A stretch of DNA of 64,000 nt from a bacterium C-53 (GTDB lineage: Bacteria > Bacillota > Clostridia > Lachnospirales > Lachnospiraceae). Where the stretch lies: the NCBI GenBank assembly GCA_003612525.1, contig RAZD01000013.1:37635-101634 (forward strand). Direction: 5' to 3'. The notes below the pieces were generated by a model. The model was not told the DNA's origin, ran no database searches, and worked only from the letters and a program-made list of their open reading frames with translations. Position 1 is the first letter of the stretch. Every line of letters starts with the position of its first letter. Of this stretch, positions 36,890-46,254 are shown piece by piece. The translations under genes were made by a program, and so were the position numbers.

Positions 36890-37324
36890 TTAAATACGTT
36901 CAAAATAGTGATACAATGTCGGTACATCCGGGGAAGCCAGTATTTCATCAACCACCTCTTCATCAGACAATAATTCCGATATATGCATAAGCGCATCCAG
37001 ATGGCTGTTATTATCCTTAGCTGCCAGCGTCACAAACAGCCTGGCTGAGGTTTCCCTGCCTTCAAACTCAATATCCTCCCGAAATAATGTGACACTGATC
37101 TGCGTACCTATTGCGCCCTGTTCCGGCCTTGCGTGCGGCAGTGCAATATGATCTGCTATAATAATATAAGGCCCTAACTTTTCTATGTTTTCTATAATTC
37201 CTTCTTTATAGCAGCCCTTTACATAACCGCTGCGTTCCAATGGCAGAACAGATATTTTTATGGCATCCTGCCAGCCGGCAGCCGTCTCACAAATCTGCAC
37301 ATTTTCCTGCTTTAAAAGTTTCAT
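36890..37324 (-). CDS. PTS fructose/ascorbate-type EIIA subunit
   Basis: The protein is 144 aa from the ATG at 37324, chosen because AAGGAGG lies nine bases upstream; the frame is open a further 19 codons without a site. The phosphorylated His lies in ADHIALPHARPEQG at about residue 64. The IIA-2 fold continues in LFVTLAAKDNNSHLDALMHISELL. It receives phosphate from HPr and passes it to the EIIB encoded at the end of the operon. It follows the PRD regulator after a 155-base gap. Confidence 0.9.
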   Translation of the reverse strand: MKLLKQENVQICETAAGWQDAIKISVLPLERSGYVKGCYKEGIIENIEKLGPYIIIADHIALPHARPEQGAIGTQISVTLFREDIEFEGRETSARLFVTLAAKDNNSHLDALMHISELLSDEEVVDEILASPDVPTLYHYFERI

Positions 37325-37479
37325 GCGGGATATCCTCCTTTCTGAATTTTTAATTTTTATTACCGATCGGTTTTTATTCATGCTCGCTGAACTGACTTCA
37401 TCGTACCACCATACCGCGTCAAACAGAAGTCCAGGAACTGTAATATATCTGTGCAGACAATTGCACGAAGAGAAAAGGA

Positions 37480-39519
37480 TTATACTTTTGTTTCTTTTAA
37501 AATCTGACGTACGACCGTCAATACCTCATGTGGAACATCACAAGTTACAATTTTATCAAGCGCACTTGAATTACTGACCAAAAGCAGTATATCCTGCAAT
37601 ATTTCCAAATGTTTTTCCTGATCTTCCGCGGCAAGCAGAATGATCAGCTTCGCCTTTCTGTGCTCTGAAAATTCGACCGGGTGTTTTAATACCGTCATGG
37701 AAATATCAAGCGTATTTACCCCGTCTTCCGGCTTGGCATGCGCAAGAATCACCGTTTCCGTCAGGAACATATATGGTCCATAATACTGTAATTGTGAAAT
37801 GATACTGTCAAGATACTGCGGTTCTATGCTTTTGCTGTCAATAAGGCTTTGTCCTGCCATACGGATGCTTTGCTGCCAGGCACATTCCTCAAAAACAATC
37901 CGTATTCTGGATGCATCCAAAAGCTTGCACAAATTCAGTTCCAGCTTATCTTCCATTTCAAATTCCTGGATTCCTCCCTGAAGATATGCCGTAAGATCAT
38001 TTAACAGATTATCATAGTGGGCAGGGTTTACATATTTTTTTACTACCTGAAAAATCTGATCACACCGAATTGCGGTCTGTTTCGGCGCAATCAGCTGATG
38101 ATTCAGGATGCCCCGGCGGTCAAACTCCGTTAATACAGGATGTACCACAATGTTCGGAACCACACTATTGATTTTCACCGTCGAAATAATCAGATCACAG
38201 ACTTCCTGAACATTCATCAGATTGACCGCTGCACGAACATCTACAATATCTGCAAAAGGCAGCAGTTTCTGCACTTCCCGCCGAATCATATTGCCGGTTG
38301 AAATTCCATTGGCACATACAATCAGAATTCTCAGCCTCTGACTGTCTTTATCCGCAATCTTCAGCGCGCTGCCAAAATGAAGCGCAAGATACGCTATTTC
38401 ACTGTCCGGAATCGGTATCCCGATCGTATTCTCCAACTTTTTTGCTACCATACGCGTAATCGAAAACAAGTTGGGATACTCTTTTATCACATCATCTCCC
38501 AACAGGTTGCCTATCTGAATTCCATATTGATAACGATAGAGCGAAGTGCTCAGATGGATAAACAACGCACGCTCCAGCTCCTCATGCTCCTCAAAGATCA
38601 CGCACGCTGTCTTTTCAAATTCGGAGATCAGTTCTTTTGCAAGATCATGTATATATACTTTTGACGGATTTGCAAAAAACTGAGTCGGAACTGTATTGAC
38701 GCGGGAGCCAAGCAAATGCAGGGCAAGATAGAGCTGCTCTTCCAAAAACAAATCCGGAAAAAATAAATTTACCAGATCATATTCTTTTGTTTTCTGCATC
38801 TGAGATGCCTTCAGACCCGGAAACAGACTTGGGTTCCGATGCCTGTACAGCATGGGAATCAGCGCGGCCAGCGAGAACAATACCCCGTCCACATAACTAA
38901 GCCCCAGTTCTTTTTCAATTTCTTTCAGTTTCTCATGATACTCTCCAATATCCTCCTGTCTGAAAAAGCGAAATGTACCACTTTGAAACAACGAAATCAT
39001 TTCATTGAAATAGAACATAAATAATGCGCGGATGCGCACCGGATCTCCCGTGACCTGGTATCCCTGCCGGGGTTGATACGAAAGATCTAATTCATATTGC
39101 TGCAGACATTCCGTCACAATCTTTAAATCTCCAAAAATCGTATTTCTGCTCACTTCAAAACATTCTGTCAGCTGTTCCAGATAAACGGATTCGTCTGCAT
39201 ATATCATGTAGCAGATAATGCCTTTGTATCGCTCCTCGGGTGAAAAGATATATACCTGCTCTGCATGTTCCGCTTCTAAATAGAGCTGAATCTTCTCCCT
39301 CTCCCCGTGAGGCACATACAACCCCTTTTCCCGGACAATTTCAAGCATGGGTAATCCTGCCTGCTCAAGCCATATGTTGACCTTGCGGATATCGTAATAC
39401 ACGGTACGCCTGGAAACATCCAGCGCTTTCGCCAGATGATTCAGGGAAATATAATCGGACTGTGCCAGCAAAACAGTCAGCAGCCTCTTGCTTCTCGCAG
39501 TCATGTAAAGTAATGGCAT
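37480..39519 (-). CDS. PRD-containing transcriptional regulator with EIIB/EIIA domains (BglG/MtlR/MgaB class)
   Basis: The protein is 679 aa from the ATG at 39519, nine bases after AGGAGG. The order is: a winged helix (SLNHLAKALDVSRRTVYYD), a second Mga-type helix (VSRNTIFGDLKIV), two PRD domains rich in conserved His (about 195-410), a GatB-like EIIB (RILIVCANGISTGNM, about 415-510) and a C-terminal EIIA-2 (about 540-679) whose TVILAHAKPEDG carries the His. Such proteins read PTS flux by phosphorylation. It sits at the head of the PTS operon, preceded by its own good promoter, and should control it. Confidence 0.92.
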   Translation of the reverse strand: MPLLYMTARSKRLLTVLLAQSDYISLNHLAKALDVSRRTVYYDIRKVNIWLEQAGLPMLEIVREKGLYVPHGEREKIQLYLEAEHAEQVYIFSPEERYKGIICYMIYADESVYLEQLTECFEVSRNTIFGDLKIVTECLQQYELDLSYQPRQGYQVTGDPVRIRALFMFYFNEMISLFQSGTFRFFRQEDIGEYHEKLKEIEKELGLSYVDGVLFSLAALIPMLYRHRNPSLFPGLKASQMQKTKEYDLVNLFFPDLFLEEQLYLALHLLGSRVNTVPTQFFANPSKVYIHDLAKELISEFEKTACVIFEEHEELERALFIHLSTSLYRYQYGIQIGNLLGDDVIKEYPNLFSITRMVAKKLENTIGIPIPDSEIAYLALHFGSALKIADKDSQRLRILIVCANGISTGNMIRREVQKLLPFADIVDVRAAVNLMNVQEVCDLIISTVKINSVVPNIVVHPVLTEFDRRGILNHQLIAPKQTAIRCDQIFQVVKKYVNPAHYDNLLNDLTAYLQGGIQEFEMEDKLELNLCKLLDASRIRIVFEECAWQQSIRMAGQSLIDSKSIEPQYLDSIISQLQYYGPYMFLTETVILAHAKPEDGVNTLDISMTVLKHPVEFSEHRKAKLIILLAAEDQEKHLEILQDILLLVSNSSALDKIVTCDVPHEVLTVVRQILKETKV

Positions 39520-39561
39520 ATCAAATATCCTCCTGGTTTTAATATGTACATATTTATTTCT

Positions 39562-39590
39562 ATTATAAGGAGTCCTGTCATGCATTACAA
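39562..39590 (-). promoter_or_regulatory. Promoter of the PRD regulator/PTS operon
   Basis: On the minus strand TTGTAA at 39590-39585 is followed after exactly 17 bases by TATAAT at 39567-39562. The start codon lies 42 bases below, after a short leader. Confidence 0.7.
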
Positions 39591-39671
39591 TCTCAGCCGC
39601 GTCCCTGTTGTTGCACAGACTATGTGCAAAACTTTTAGTAAAAATCGCGTGCTGGCAGAAACGATATATAC

Positions 39672-39704
39672 AAAAACAGCCTGCGCACAAACATGCACAG
39701 ACTG
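39672..39704 (-). terminator. Terminator of the trehalose operon
   Basis: Reading the minus strand, CAGTCTGTGC (39704-39695) pairs with GCGCAGGCTG (39686-39677) through ten base pairs, two of them G-U in RNA, with an eight-base loop, followed directly by TTTTT. It is 71 bases after the treC stop. Confidence 0.65.
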
Positions 39705-39774
39705 CCCATAACACCACTGTCTCTGGAGCATAGAAGAAAGTTGAGACTGTTTTCTAAAAATCAAACGCATAAAC

Positions 39775-41427
39775 TTACGTACTTTCAGCACAAAACAGCA
39801 CAATGCTTTCATATGGTCTCAAAACTTCTATCCGATCTTCTCTGTCTCTCTGCGGATAATTACAAATCAGGCATTCGCCGCCTGCAAAAGACAATGGTTC
39901 CTCAGGCACGATCTCATGCCCTGAAAAATTACTTGCAACCAGAAGCTTCTGTCCTTTCATCGTCCGCATATATACCAACAGCTCCGGCTGTTTCTGATCT
40001 ATAAACTGAACAGTTCCCTCCTGAATGACCCCATACCGTTTTCTTAATGATATAAGTTTCCTGTAAAAATTCAAAATTGAATCTTTATCCTGCTCCTCCG
40101 CCTCTACATTTATAAACGTATGATTCTCCGGCGCCGAAATCCAGGGTTCCTGCTCTGAAAATCCGGCATATTTCCCCGAATCCCACTGCATCGGAGACCG
40201 GCCATTATCTCTGGAGCGTTGTGAGAGAATCTCCAGCGCCTCCTGCTCCGTCTTTCCCTTATTCTTTAATATATTATAATAGTGAATACTCTCCACATCA
40301 CGATACGCACGGATATCACTGTATCCAGGATTGGTCATTCCCAGTTCTTCCCCCTGATAAATATAAGGGGTTCCCCGCAGCATATGAATGAACGTTGCAA
40401 GCATCTTTGCCGATTCTTTCCAATATTCCTTCTCATTCCCAAGACGGGAAACTATTCTTGGCTGGTCATGATTGCACCAGAATAACGCATTCCATCCATT
40501 CTGCTGCTCCATCCTGGTCTGCCATATCTCAAACAGCTCCTTCAGCCTCCGATAATCAGGTTGCATCAGCTCCCATTTATCCCCATCCTTATAGTCCACC
40601 TTCAAATGATGGAAATTGAAGCACATAGACAGTTCCTTCTCATCCGGATTCGAATAACGGATACAGTGGTCAATATTTGTAGAAGACATCTCTCCTACTG
40701 TGATATAGTTTTCCATTCCGGTATCCGCGGACAGTTCTTTCAGATATTCATGCACATGAGGACCATCGGAATAAAATTTCCTTCCGTCTCCCGTTTCATC
40801 GTCTTCCAATACCTCGGGTTTCGAAATCAGATTAACCACATCAAAACGGAATCCTTTCACACCCTTAGCCATCCAGAATCGGAGGATCTCTTTTAGTTCC
40901 TCTCTGACGGACGGGTTATCCCAGTTCAAATCCGCCTGCGTTGTATCAAAAAGATGCAGATACCATTTCTTCAAGGATGATACATATTCCCACGCTGAAC
41001 CTCCAAACTTTGACTGCCAGTTTGTGGGCGGCGTATCTGGTGTGCCGTCCTTAAAGATATAATAATCCATGTATGTTTTATCGCCTTTAAGGGCTTTCTG
41101 AAACCATTCGTGCTGCGTGGACGTATGATTAAATACCATGTCGAGCATAATTCCGATACCCCGCTCTCCTGCCTTCGCAATCAGTTCCTCCACGTCTTCC
41201 ATTGTACCGAAAACCGGATTGATCTCCCTGTAATTTTCCACATCATAACCATTGTCATGAAGCGGCGATGTAAAGAATGGAGTACTCCAGATATAATCAA
41301 CTCCCAGACTTTTTATATAATCCAGTTTACTGATTATACCCCGTATATCGCCAATGCCATCTCCATTGCTGTCACAGAATGATTTCGGATAAATCTGATA
41401 TATTGTACTTTTTTTATAATCTTTCAT
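39775..41427 (-). CDS. treC: Alpha,alpha-phosphotrehalase (GH13)
   Basis: This 550-residue GH13 enzyme splits trehalose 6-phosphate into glucose and glucose 6-phosphate. I choose the ATG at 41427 (MKDYKKSTIYQIYPKS) since GGAGGGG precedes it and it overlaps the treB stop by four bases (ATGA). Motifs seen are DIRGIISKLDYIKSLGVDYIW, DMVFNHTS, the nucleophile region FRFDVVNL, the acid/base region TVGEMSS and the WCNHDQPR transition-state site. The context with treB and treR settles the phospho-trehalose specificity over oligo-1,6-glucosidase. Confidence 0.93.
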   Translation of the reverse strand: MKDYKKSTIYQIYPKSFCDSNGDGIGDIRGIISKLDYIKSLGVDYIWSTPFFTSPLHDNGYDVENYREINPVFGTMEDVEELIAKAGERGIGIMLDMVFNHTSTQHEWFQKALKGDKTYMDYYIFKDGTPDTPPTNWQSKFGGSAWEYVSSLKKWYLHLFDTTQADLNWDNPSVREELKEILRFWMAKGVKGFRFDVVNLISKPEVLEDDETGDGRKFYSDGPHVHEYLKELSADTGMENYITVGEMSSTNIDHCIRYSNPDEKELSMCFNFHHLKVDYKDGDKWELMQPDYRRLKELFEIWQTRMEQQNGWNALFWCNHDQPRIVSRLGNEKEYWKESAKMLATFIHMLRGTPYIYQGEELGMTNPGYSDIRAYRDVESIHYYNILKNKGKTEQEALEILSQRSRDNGRSPMQWDSGKYAGFSEQEPWISAPENHTFINVEAEEQDKDSILNFYRKLISLRKRYGVIQEGTVQFIDQKQPELLVYMRTMKGQKLLVASNFSGHEIVPEEPLSFAGGECLICNYPQRDREDRIEVLRPYESIVLFCAEST

Positions 41428-42845
41428 AATGCCCCTCCATGCCATCTTTTACCAACAATGCATGTCAACACAAATGGTACTGTTACCGCAATCAGCATAC
41501 AGAGGGCAAAGCTCCCCATAGAATCCGACCGGATGGAAAGAATTCCCGGTAATCCGCCTACACCGATTGCATTTGCAGTGGTTCCCGTAGCTACACAGAC
41601 AATGGCTGCGCAGGCGGAACCGACCATTCCGCACACGAACGGAAAAACATGTTTCAGATTCACACCAAATATAGCAGGTTCGGTTACGCCCAGGTAACAG
41701 GATACGCACGACGGAACATTTACCTCCTGCGCTTCCGCATTTTTGCGCTGAAGCACAATCATCCCAAGCACGGCGGAACCCTGTGCAATATTGGACAGAG
41801 CAATCATCGGCCACAGCATGGTTCCGCCGTAGTCCGCAATTAGCTGAAGGTCAATTGCGTTTGACATATGATGAAGGCCCGTGATCACAAGCGGAGCATA
41901 AATAAACCCGAAAACAGCTCCGAACACTACTTTAAACGAACCCGTAATTCCCGCATACACAATGGATGATATCATGGAACCTGCCTTCCAACCAACCGGT
42001 CCCAATACAAAATGAGACGCGATCACCGCAAGCACCAGACTACAAAACGGAACTACTATCATAGATATGACCTGTGGTGTTATCTTCCGGAAAAACTTCT
42101 CCAGATAAACCAGCGTAAATGCAGCTAAAATAGCGGGGATAACCTGTGCCTGATAGCCAATCATACGAATCTGAAAAAATCCGAAATCCCAGACCGGTAT
42201 ATCTGCCGCTGCCGTTCCCGCAACAGCATAAGCATTCAGAAGCTGCCCTGATACCAATGTCAGGCCAAGTACGATGCCAAGCATCTGTGTCGTTCCCATC
42301 TTCTTTGTCACCGACCAGCAGATTCCCACCGGGAGCATATGGAATACGGCTTCGCCGATCAACCATAAAAAGCTGTCAATCCCCGACCAGAACTGACTAA
42401 TATCACATAATGTCTTTGTTCCGTTTTCAAATAAGTACAGACTGTCAATGCAGTTTCGAAATCCCAGTATCAGACCACCTGTTATAATCGCGGGAATCAG
42501 CGGAGCAAATATTTCGGCTAATGCCGTAATCATTCTCTGTAACACCGTCTGGTTTTGCTTTGCAGCTTTCTTCACGGCATCTTTTGATACGCCTTCCATT
42601 CCGGACACGGCAATAAAATCATTATAGAAATCCGCTACCGTATTGCCGATAATCACCTGAAACTGCCCTGTCTGCGTAAAGCTTCCCTTAACCGCTTTCA
42701 TCGCTTCAATCTTCTCAATATCCGCCTTTTTCGGGTCATTGAGTACGAATCTCATACGTGTCATACAATGTGACACCGCTGCAATATTCTCCCTGCCGCC
42801 CACATGTTTTAACAACTCTTTCGCATCTTCCGAATACTTACCCAT
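41424..42845 (-). CDS. treB: Trehalose PTS EIIBC permease
   Basis: This 473-residue permease has an N-terminal glucose-family EIIB domain with the phospho-Cys in ENIAAVSHCMTRMRF (Cys at about residue 28) and a C-terminal EIIC of about ten helices. Conserved EIIC phrases are the loop GLHHMSNAIDLQLI and the GVTEPAIFGVNLKH motif typical of sucrose/trehalose permeases. No EIIA domain is attached, so a separate EIIA-Glc must serve it. It is the first gene of treB-treC and is read from a promoter that overlaps several TreR-type operators. Confidence 0.94.
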   Translation of the reverse strand: MGKYSEDAKELLKHVGGRENIAAVSHCMTRMRFVLNDPKKADIEKIEAMKAVKGSFTQTGQFQVIIGNTVADFYNDFIAVSGMEGVSKDAVKKAAKQNQTVLQRMITALAEIFAPLIPAIITGGLILGFRNCIDSLYLFENGTKTLCDISQFWSGIDSFLWLIGEAVFHMLPVGICWSVTKKMGTTQMLGIVLGLTLVSGQLLNAYAVAGTAAADIPVWDFGFFQIRMIGYQAQVIPAILAAFTLVYLEKFFRKITPQVISMIVVPFCSLVLAVIASHFVLGPVGWKAGSMISSIVYAGITGSFKVVFGAVFGFIYAPLVITGLHHMSNAIDLQLIADYGGTMLWPMIALSNIAQGSAVLGMIVLQRKNAEAQEVNVPSCVSCYLGVTEPAIFGVNLKHVFPFVCGMVGSACAAIVCVATGTTANAIGVGGLPGILSIRSDSMGSFALCMLIAVTVPFVLTCIVGKRWHGGAL

Positions 42846-42898
42846 TTTTATTCCTCCTCAACCTTTATTATCTTGTTCAAACAAATTTTTCTGTATTA

Positions 42899-42927
42899 TT
42901 TATAACACACTTGTTTAAACATGTCAA
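42899..42927 (-). promoter_or_regulatory. treB: treB promoter
   Basis: On the minus strand a perfect TTGACA (42927-42922) is followed after 17 bases by TATAAA (42904-42899). One operator fills the spacer and another lies just downstream, so bound TreR would block RNA polymerase. Confidence 0.8.
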
Positions 42928-42972
42928 TGCATTTTGCAAATTTGTTTAAACAAGTGTGTTTTCTGTTCTCCC

Positions 42973-43000
42973 TTGACTTTCACACATTACGGATTATAAT
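42973..43000 (+). promoter_or_regulatory. treR: treR promoter
   Basis: TTGACT (42973-42978) and a perfect TATAAT (42995-43000) are separated by 16 bases. The fourth operator begins about nine bases beyond the -10, over the start point, indicating autorepression. Confidence 0.78.
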
Positions 43001-43036
43001 AAGAATTGATGTTTAAACAAGCAGGAGTGATTCGTA

Positions 43037-43762
43037 ATGCCGAAAGCAAAATACGCAGAAATATACAAAGATTTAAAGGCAAAAATCGAAAGCGGAACCT
43101 ATGGATTTCAGGAACTGCTTCCATCCGAAAATCATTTGATTCAGACATATGACTGTTCACGCAATACTATACGAAGAGCGGTCAGCGCACTTGTCACAGA
43201 CGGCTATGTGCAGACCATGCAGGGAAAAGGTGTACGCAATATCTTTCAGCCGGCCCTGAAGACTTCTTTTACAATCGGAGGCATTGAGTCTTTTAAGGAA
43301 TCCGCCCTGCGCAATAACCAGGTTCCCGGAACCGAAGTATTACACTTTGCAGAGATTCACACGGACAAAAAAATAGCCAGCCACACAGGGTTTCCTGTCG
43401 GAGCTGAATTATACTACATCCAGCGTCTCCATTATCTGGACGGAAAGGCGCTTATATTAAATCATAATTATTTTCTGAAGGATGTCGTCACTGACCTGAC
43501 CCGTGAAATAGCCGAAAACTCTATTTATGAGTATCTGGAAAACACACTGCATATCTCCATTGTGACAAGCAAAAGAATTATGACGGTAGAAAAAATGACG
43601 GAAATTGATGAAAAATACCTTGATTTGGGCGACTACAACTGTCTTGCAGTCGTAAGCAGCCAGACCTACAATAGTGACGGAATTATGTTTGAATATACCC
43701 AGTCCCGCCACCGCCCGGACTACTTCCGTTTCCAGGACAATGCGACGAGACGTAGTATGTAA
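43037..43762 (+). CDS. treR: Trehalose operon repressor (GntR/HutC family)
   Basis: This 241-residue regulator has the N-terminal GntR winged helix (YGFQELLPSENHLIQTYDCSRN, then RRAVSALVTDGYVQTMQGKG, each a separate helix) and a C-terminal UTRA effector domain with the typical HYLDGKALILNHNYF and end YTQSRHRPDYFRFQD. Trehalose 6-phosphate is the usual inducer in this family. The divergent position from treB-treC and the palindromes in between make the assignment firm. Confidence 0.94.
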   Translation: MPKAKYAEIYKDLKAKIESGTYGFQELLPSENHLIQTYDCSRNTIRRAVSALVTDGYVQTMQGKGVRNIFQPALKTSFTIGGIESFKESALRNNQVPGTEVLHFAEIHTDKKIASHTGFPVGAELYYIQRLHYLDGKALILNHNYFLKDVVTDLTREIAENSIYEYLENTLHISIVTSKRIMTVEKMTEIDEKYLDLGDYNCLAVVSSQTYNSDGIMFEYTQSRHRPDYFRFQDNATRRSM

Positions 43763-43813
43763 TGCTCTTAAAGCGAAGCATTTGTACAGAAGAAATGAAT
43801 TATCAGATTTGCT

Positions 43814-44413
43814 CTAACCAAAACTGCTCTCAACAATACCGGGAAGCAGATCATAAACAGAACAACCGGCCTCTTTGTCAAACAGCGTTTTAATTTCAAG
43901 AATTTTCTTCCACCGGTCTACCGTTGCCTTGTGAACGCCATAACGTATTGTCACGTCCACAAATCTCTTTTCCAAAAGGCAGAACCCTGTCGGCAAAGCC
44001 AGTGAATCGCATAGCTGCACCAGACGATCATAATCGTCATATACAGCGTTTGCAATAAAACGCTCCATGAACCGGTAATCATCATCACTTATATCAAATT
44101 TACCGATCGAAGTATGTATATCCTGTATCATATACGCGTGAGAAATGCAGATCTGAGCTGCTTTCTCCCATCCACGCTCCATACAGTAACGATAACCGTC
44201 TATCAAATGTTTCTCAGAACTCACCCCTGCATAACGCCCGATATCATGCAGCAATCCATAAATATAAGCCTGGTCCGCCGATAACTGTTTACAATGTGAC
44301 GCTATGTTCCGGCAGGCTTTCGCCACATACCGGGAATGGTCCGTCCACGCCCCCGGATTTAATTTGGCTGCTTCCTCCAGCGCCTGCTCTGCAACCTGCT
44401 GATTGAGTTCCAT
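43814..44413 (-). CDS. HD-domain phosphohydrolase
   Basis: The 199-residue protein (ATG 44413 with GAGGGGG upstream) has the HD pattern: HSRYVAKACRNIA carries the first His, YGLLHDIGRYAG the His-Asp pair, and ICISHAYMIQ and later Asp residues complete the metal site. The short single-domain form suggests hydrolysis of a nucleotide or related phosphate ester. It shares its strand with the nucleoside phosphorylase gene 51 bases upstream, so a role in nucleotide salvage is plausible but unproven. Confidence 0.85.
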   Translation of the reverse strand: MELNQQVAEQALEEAAKLNPGAWTDHSRYVAKACRNIASHCKQLSADQAYIYGLLHDIGRYAGVSSEKHLIDGYRYCMERGWEKAAQICISHAYMIQDIHTSIGKFDISDDDYRFMERFIANAVYDDYDRLVQLCDSLALPTGFCLLEKRFVDVTIRYGVHKATVDRWKKILEIKTLFDKEAGCSVYDLLPGIVESSFG

Positions 44414-44464
44414 AGTATCCCCCTCCAAACGCGTTTATGTATTTTCACCCTGCAAATACCATTT

Positions 44465-45226
44465 TCAGACAAAATCTCCTGCCATATCCATCGCAAGCGC
44501 AAAACACCGTATCTGTGTATCCCACTCCTGTTCATTTCCGAGCAGTTGATTATGCCACTCATCTTCACCCAGACAATCGCTTGCAAAGAAAAAGGCGGTT
44601 AATTCCAGATTATGATAATCGCATACCGCCTGCAAACCCGCGAGCTCCATTTCCACGGCAACGCAGCCTTCCTGCCTCAGTCTTTCAGCCTTTCCCGAAG
44701 TTTCACGGTACAATGCATCCATGCTCCAGATACGCCCCGTGACATAAGGCACCTGATTCTTCTCCATAAAGGACGCTGACCGTTTCCATCCGGTTATTTC
44801 AATATAATCAGAAGCCGGCGCATAATGATAAGATAAACCTTCATCCCTGTATGCTTCTTTCGGAACAATAAGTTTCCCATCTGTCAATTGCTGGTTTAAG
44901 CTTCCGCTGGAGCCGAAGAGTATATATCTTTCGCAGCCAGTGAGACAACGCGCCTCTTCCAGACAAACCGCCGCTCCCGGAGCAGATACAAGCGACATAT
45001 AGAAAGCAATTTTCTTCCCTTTCCATTCCGTCAGGTAAATCGGGCGGTTTCCGTTACAGCTTCCAATTTCCGATACCTTCTCACAATTTAGATGAGATAA
45101 GGCCCACTCCATAACCTTACAGGAAAATGTAATCACACAGACGTCACAAATCTTGTCATGGACCCCATAAAAAAGTTCCGGCCTGATTAATGGTTCAGTC
45201 TTGTTATCAAAAGTTTCATGAATCAT
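44465..45226 (-). CDS. Nucleoside phosphorylase (PNP/UDP family)
   Basis: This 253-residue enzyme of the PNP_UDP_1 family cleaves a nucleoside with phosphate. Visible motifs are SLVSAPGAAVCLEEA, the glycine-rich phosphate region LFGSSGSLNQQL, and VAVEMELAGLQAVCDYHN, the substrate-ribose Glu motif near the C-terminus; the base-binding Asp is in FFASDCLGEDEW. I cannot tell purine from uridine specificity. The start has AGGAGGAAATGCA upstream. Confidence 0.87.
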   Translation of the reverse strand: MIHETFDNKTEPLIRPELFYGVHDKICDVCVITFSCKVMEWALSHLNCEKVSEIGSCNGNRPIYLTEWKGKKIAFYMSLVSAPGAAVCLEEARCLTGCERYILFGSSGSLNQQLTDGKLIVPKEAYRDEGLSYHYAPASDYIEITGWKRSASFMEKNQVPYVTGRIWSMDALYRETSGKAERLRQEGCVAVEMELAGLQAVCDYHNLELTAFFFASDCLGEDEWHNQLLGNEQEWDTQIRCFALAMDMAGDFV

Positions 45227-45381
45227 TGCATTTCCTCCTTATCATCCGTTTCTGCCACAATACAGTTAAGGACATTATGACGTACCGTCAAAGAAAACAC
45301 AAGGGGCTGACCATTAAAAAACAGAACTATTTCCATTCAACCCAAATACTGCAATCTCACCTTTTTCCACATTGCCTATAA

Positions 45382-46245
45382 TTATCCAAATTCACGGCCA
45401 ATCACAATCCCTTTCGCGTCCGTTCCATGTCCGACATCCGGGGTAACTGCAATCGGCATATCCTCTCCCACAAATTCACGTACCAATGTTTCTATGGATG
45501 GCACATGCCCATTCTCCTGCATTTCCGTAAACGTTCCAAGTAAAATACCCGCTATCTTCCGAAAAGCGCCCATCTGCTCCAACTGGCATAAATATGTTTC
45601 CATCTGCGCAGGCCCTCCTCTGTAACTTTCAAGCAGCAATATTTTATCATTGAAATCCGGCATAAATTCCGTTCCTGCCAGTTTCAGAAAACACCTGATA
45701 TTTCCTCCAATTACAATTCCATGCATCTCTTTCTGCTGTATAAAATGATATTGAATACGAAATAAATCGTTTCCACATCCGATCACTGAATTTTTAAAAT
45801 CCAGAATCTGCCTTTCCCTGTGGTCATAAAGCAGATTCCTGATCTGATACAGCACCGACGATTTTCCCGTTTTCGCATATATCGCGTTGATCACAGTTGT
45901 CAGGTCACTATATCCCCAGAACATCTTCCTGCTGCCCGCTATCCTTTCATAATCCAGATAGGACAGAATTCCGTTTGCAATATCGCCTCCTGATATGTCA
46001 AATATTCCACTTATCTCATCATCCTCATAAAACTCCATAAGCGCACGTGCACGTTCTCCTGCCGGTTTCCCAAAAGCGCCTTCCGGTTCGTAAATGCAGT
46101 CGCTGAACACCGGCTGGATTCCTATGGATAGCAGCGTATCATTCAAAGATCTGACCTTTTCCCGGTTCTCTCTTTTCTGCCCGTTGGAACAGCAGACAAT
46201 TCCTATTTTTATCCCGCATTCTTTCACTTTAATGAACCTCTTCAT
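45382..46245 (-). CDS. S66-family peptidase (LD-carboxypeptidase/MccF-like)
   Basis: This 287-residue serine peptidase shows the S66 active-site set: the nucleophile in WGYSDLTTVINA at about residue 112, the Glu in LLLESYRGG at about 201 and the His in VGHGTDAKG near the C-terminus. It may cut the L,D bond of recycled muropeptides or inactivate microcin-C-like compounds. It is slightly shorter than the common 300-350 residues. It is encoded just after the Cys-rich gene, nine bases from its stop. Confidence 0.87.
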   Translation of the reverse strand: MKRFIKVKECGIKIGIVCCSNGQKRENREKVRSLNDTLLSIGIQPVFSDCIYEPEGAFGKPAGERARALMEFYEDDEISGIFDISGGDIANGILSYLDYERIAGSRKMFWGYSDLTTVINAIYAKTGKSSVLYQIRNLLYDHRERQILDFKNSVIGCGNDLFRIQYHFIQQKEMHGIVIGGNIRCFLKLAGTEFMPDFNDKILLLESYRGGPAQMETYLCQLEQMGAFRKIAGILLGTFTEMQENGHVPSIETLVREFVGEDMPIAVTPDVGHGTDAKGIVIGREFG

Positions 46246-46254
46246 AATACAATT

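Larger units (their letters stand above)
42872..43022. promoter_or_regulatory. Four TreR-type operators in the treB-treR divergent region
   Basis: Copies of the palindrome TTGTTTAAACAA or close variants lie at about 42873-42884 (TTGTTCAAACAA), 42911-42922 (one half altered), 42942-42953 (perfect) and 43009-43020. The middle two sit in a larger inverted repeat in which ACACACTTGTTTAAAC and its complement face each other. GntR/TreR regulators bind such 12-base palindromes, so repression of both promoters is very likely. Confidence 0.85.

Noticed and set aside
42901..42960. Repeats that could suggest a CRISPR array
   Set aside because: The units are short palindromes at promoters with uneven spacing and no spacers, and fit regulator operators.
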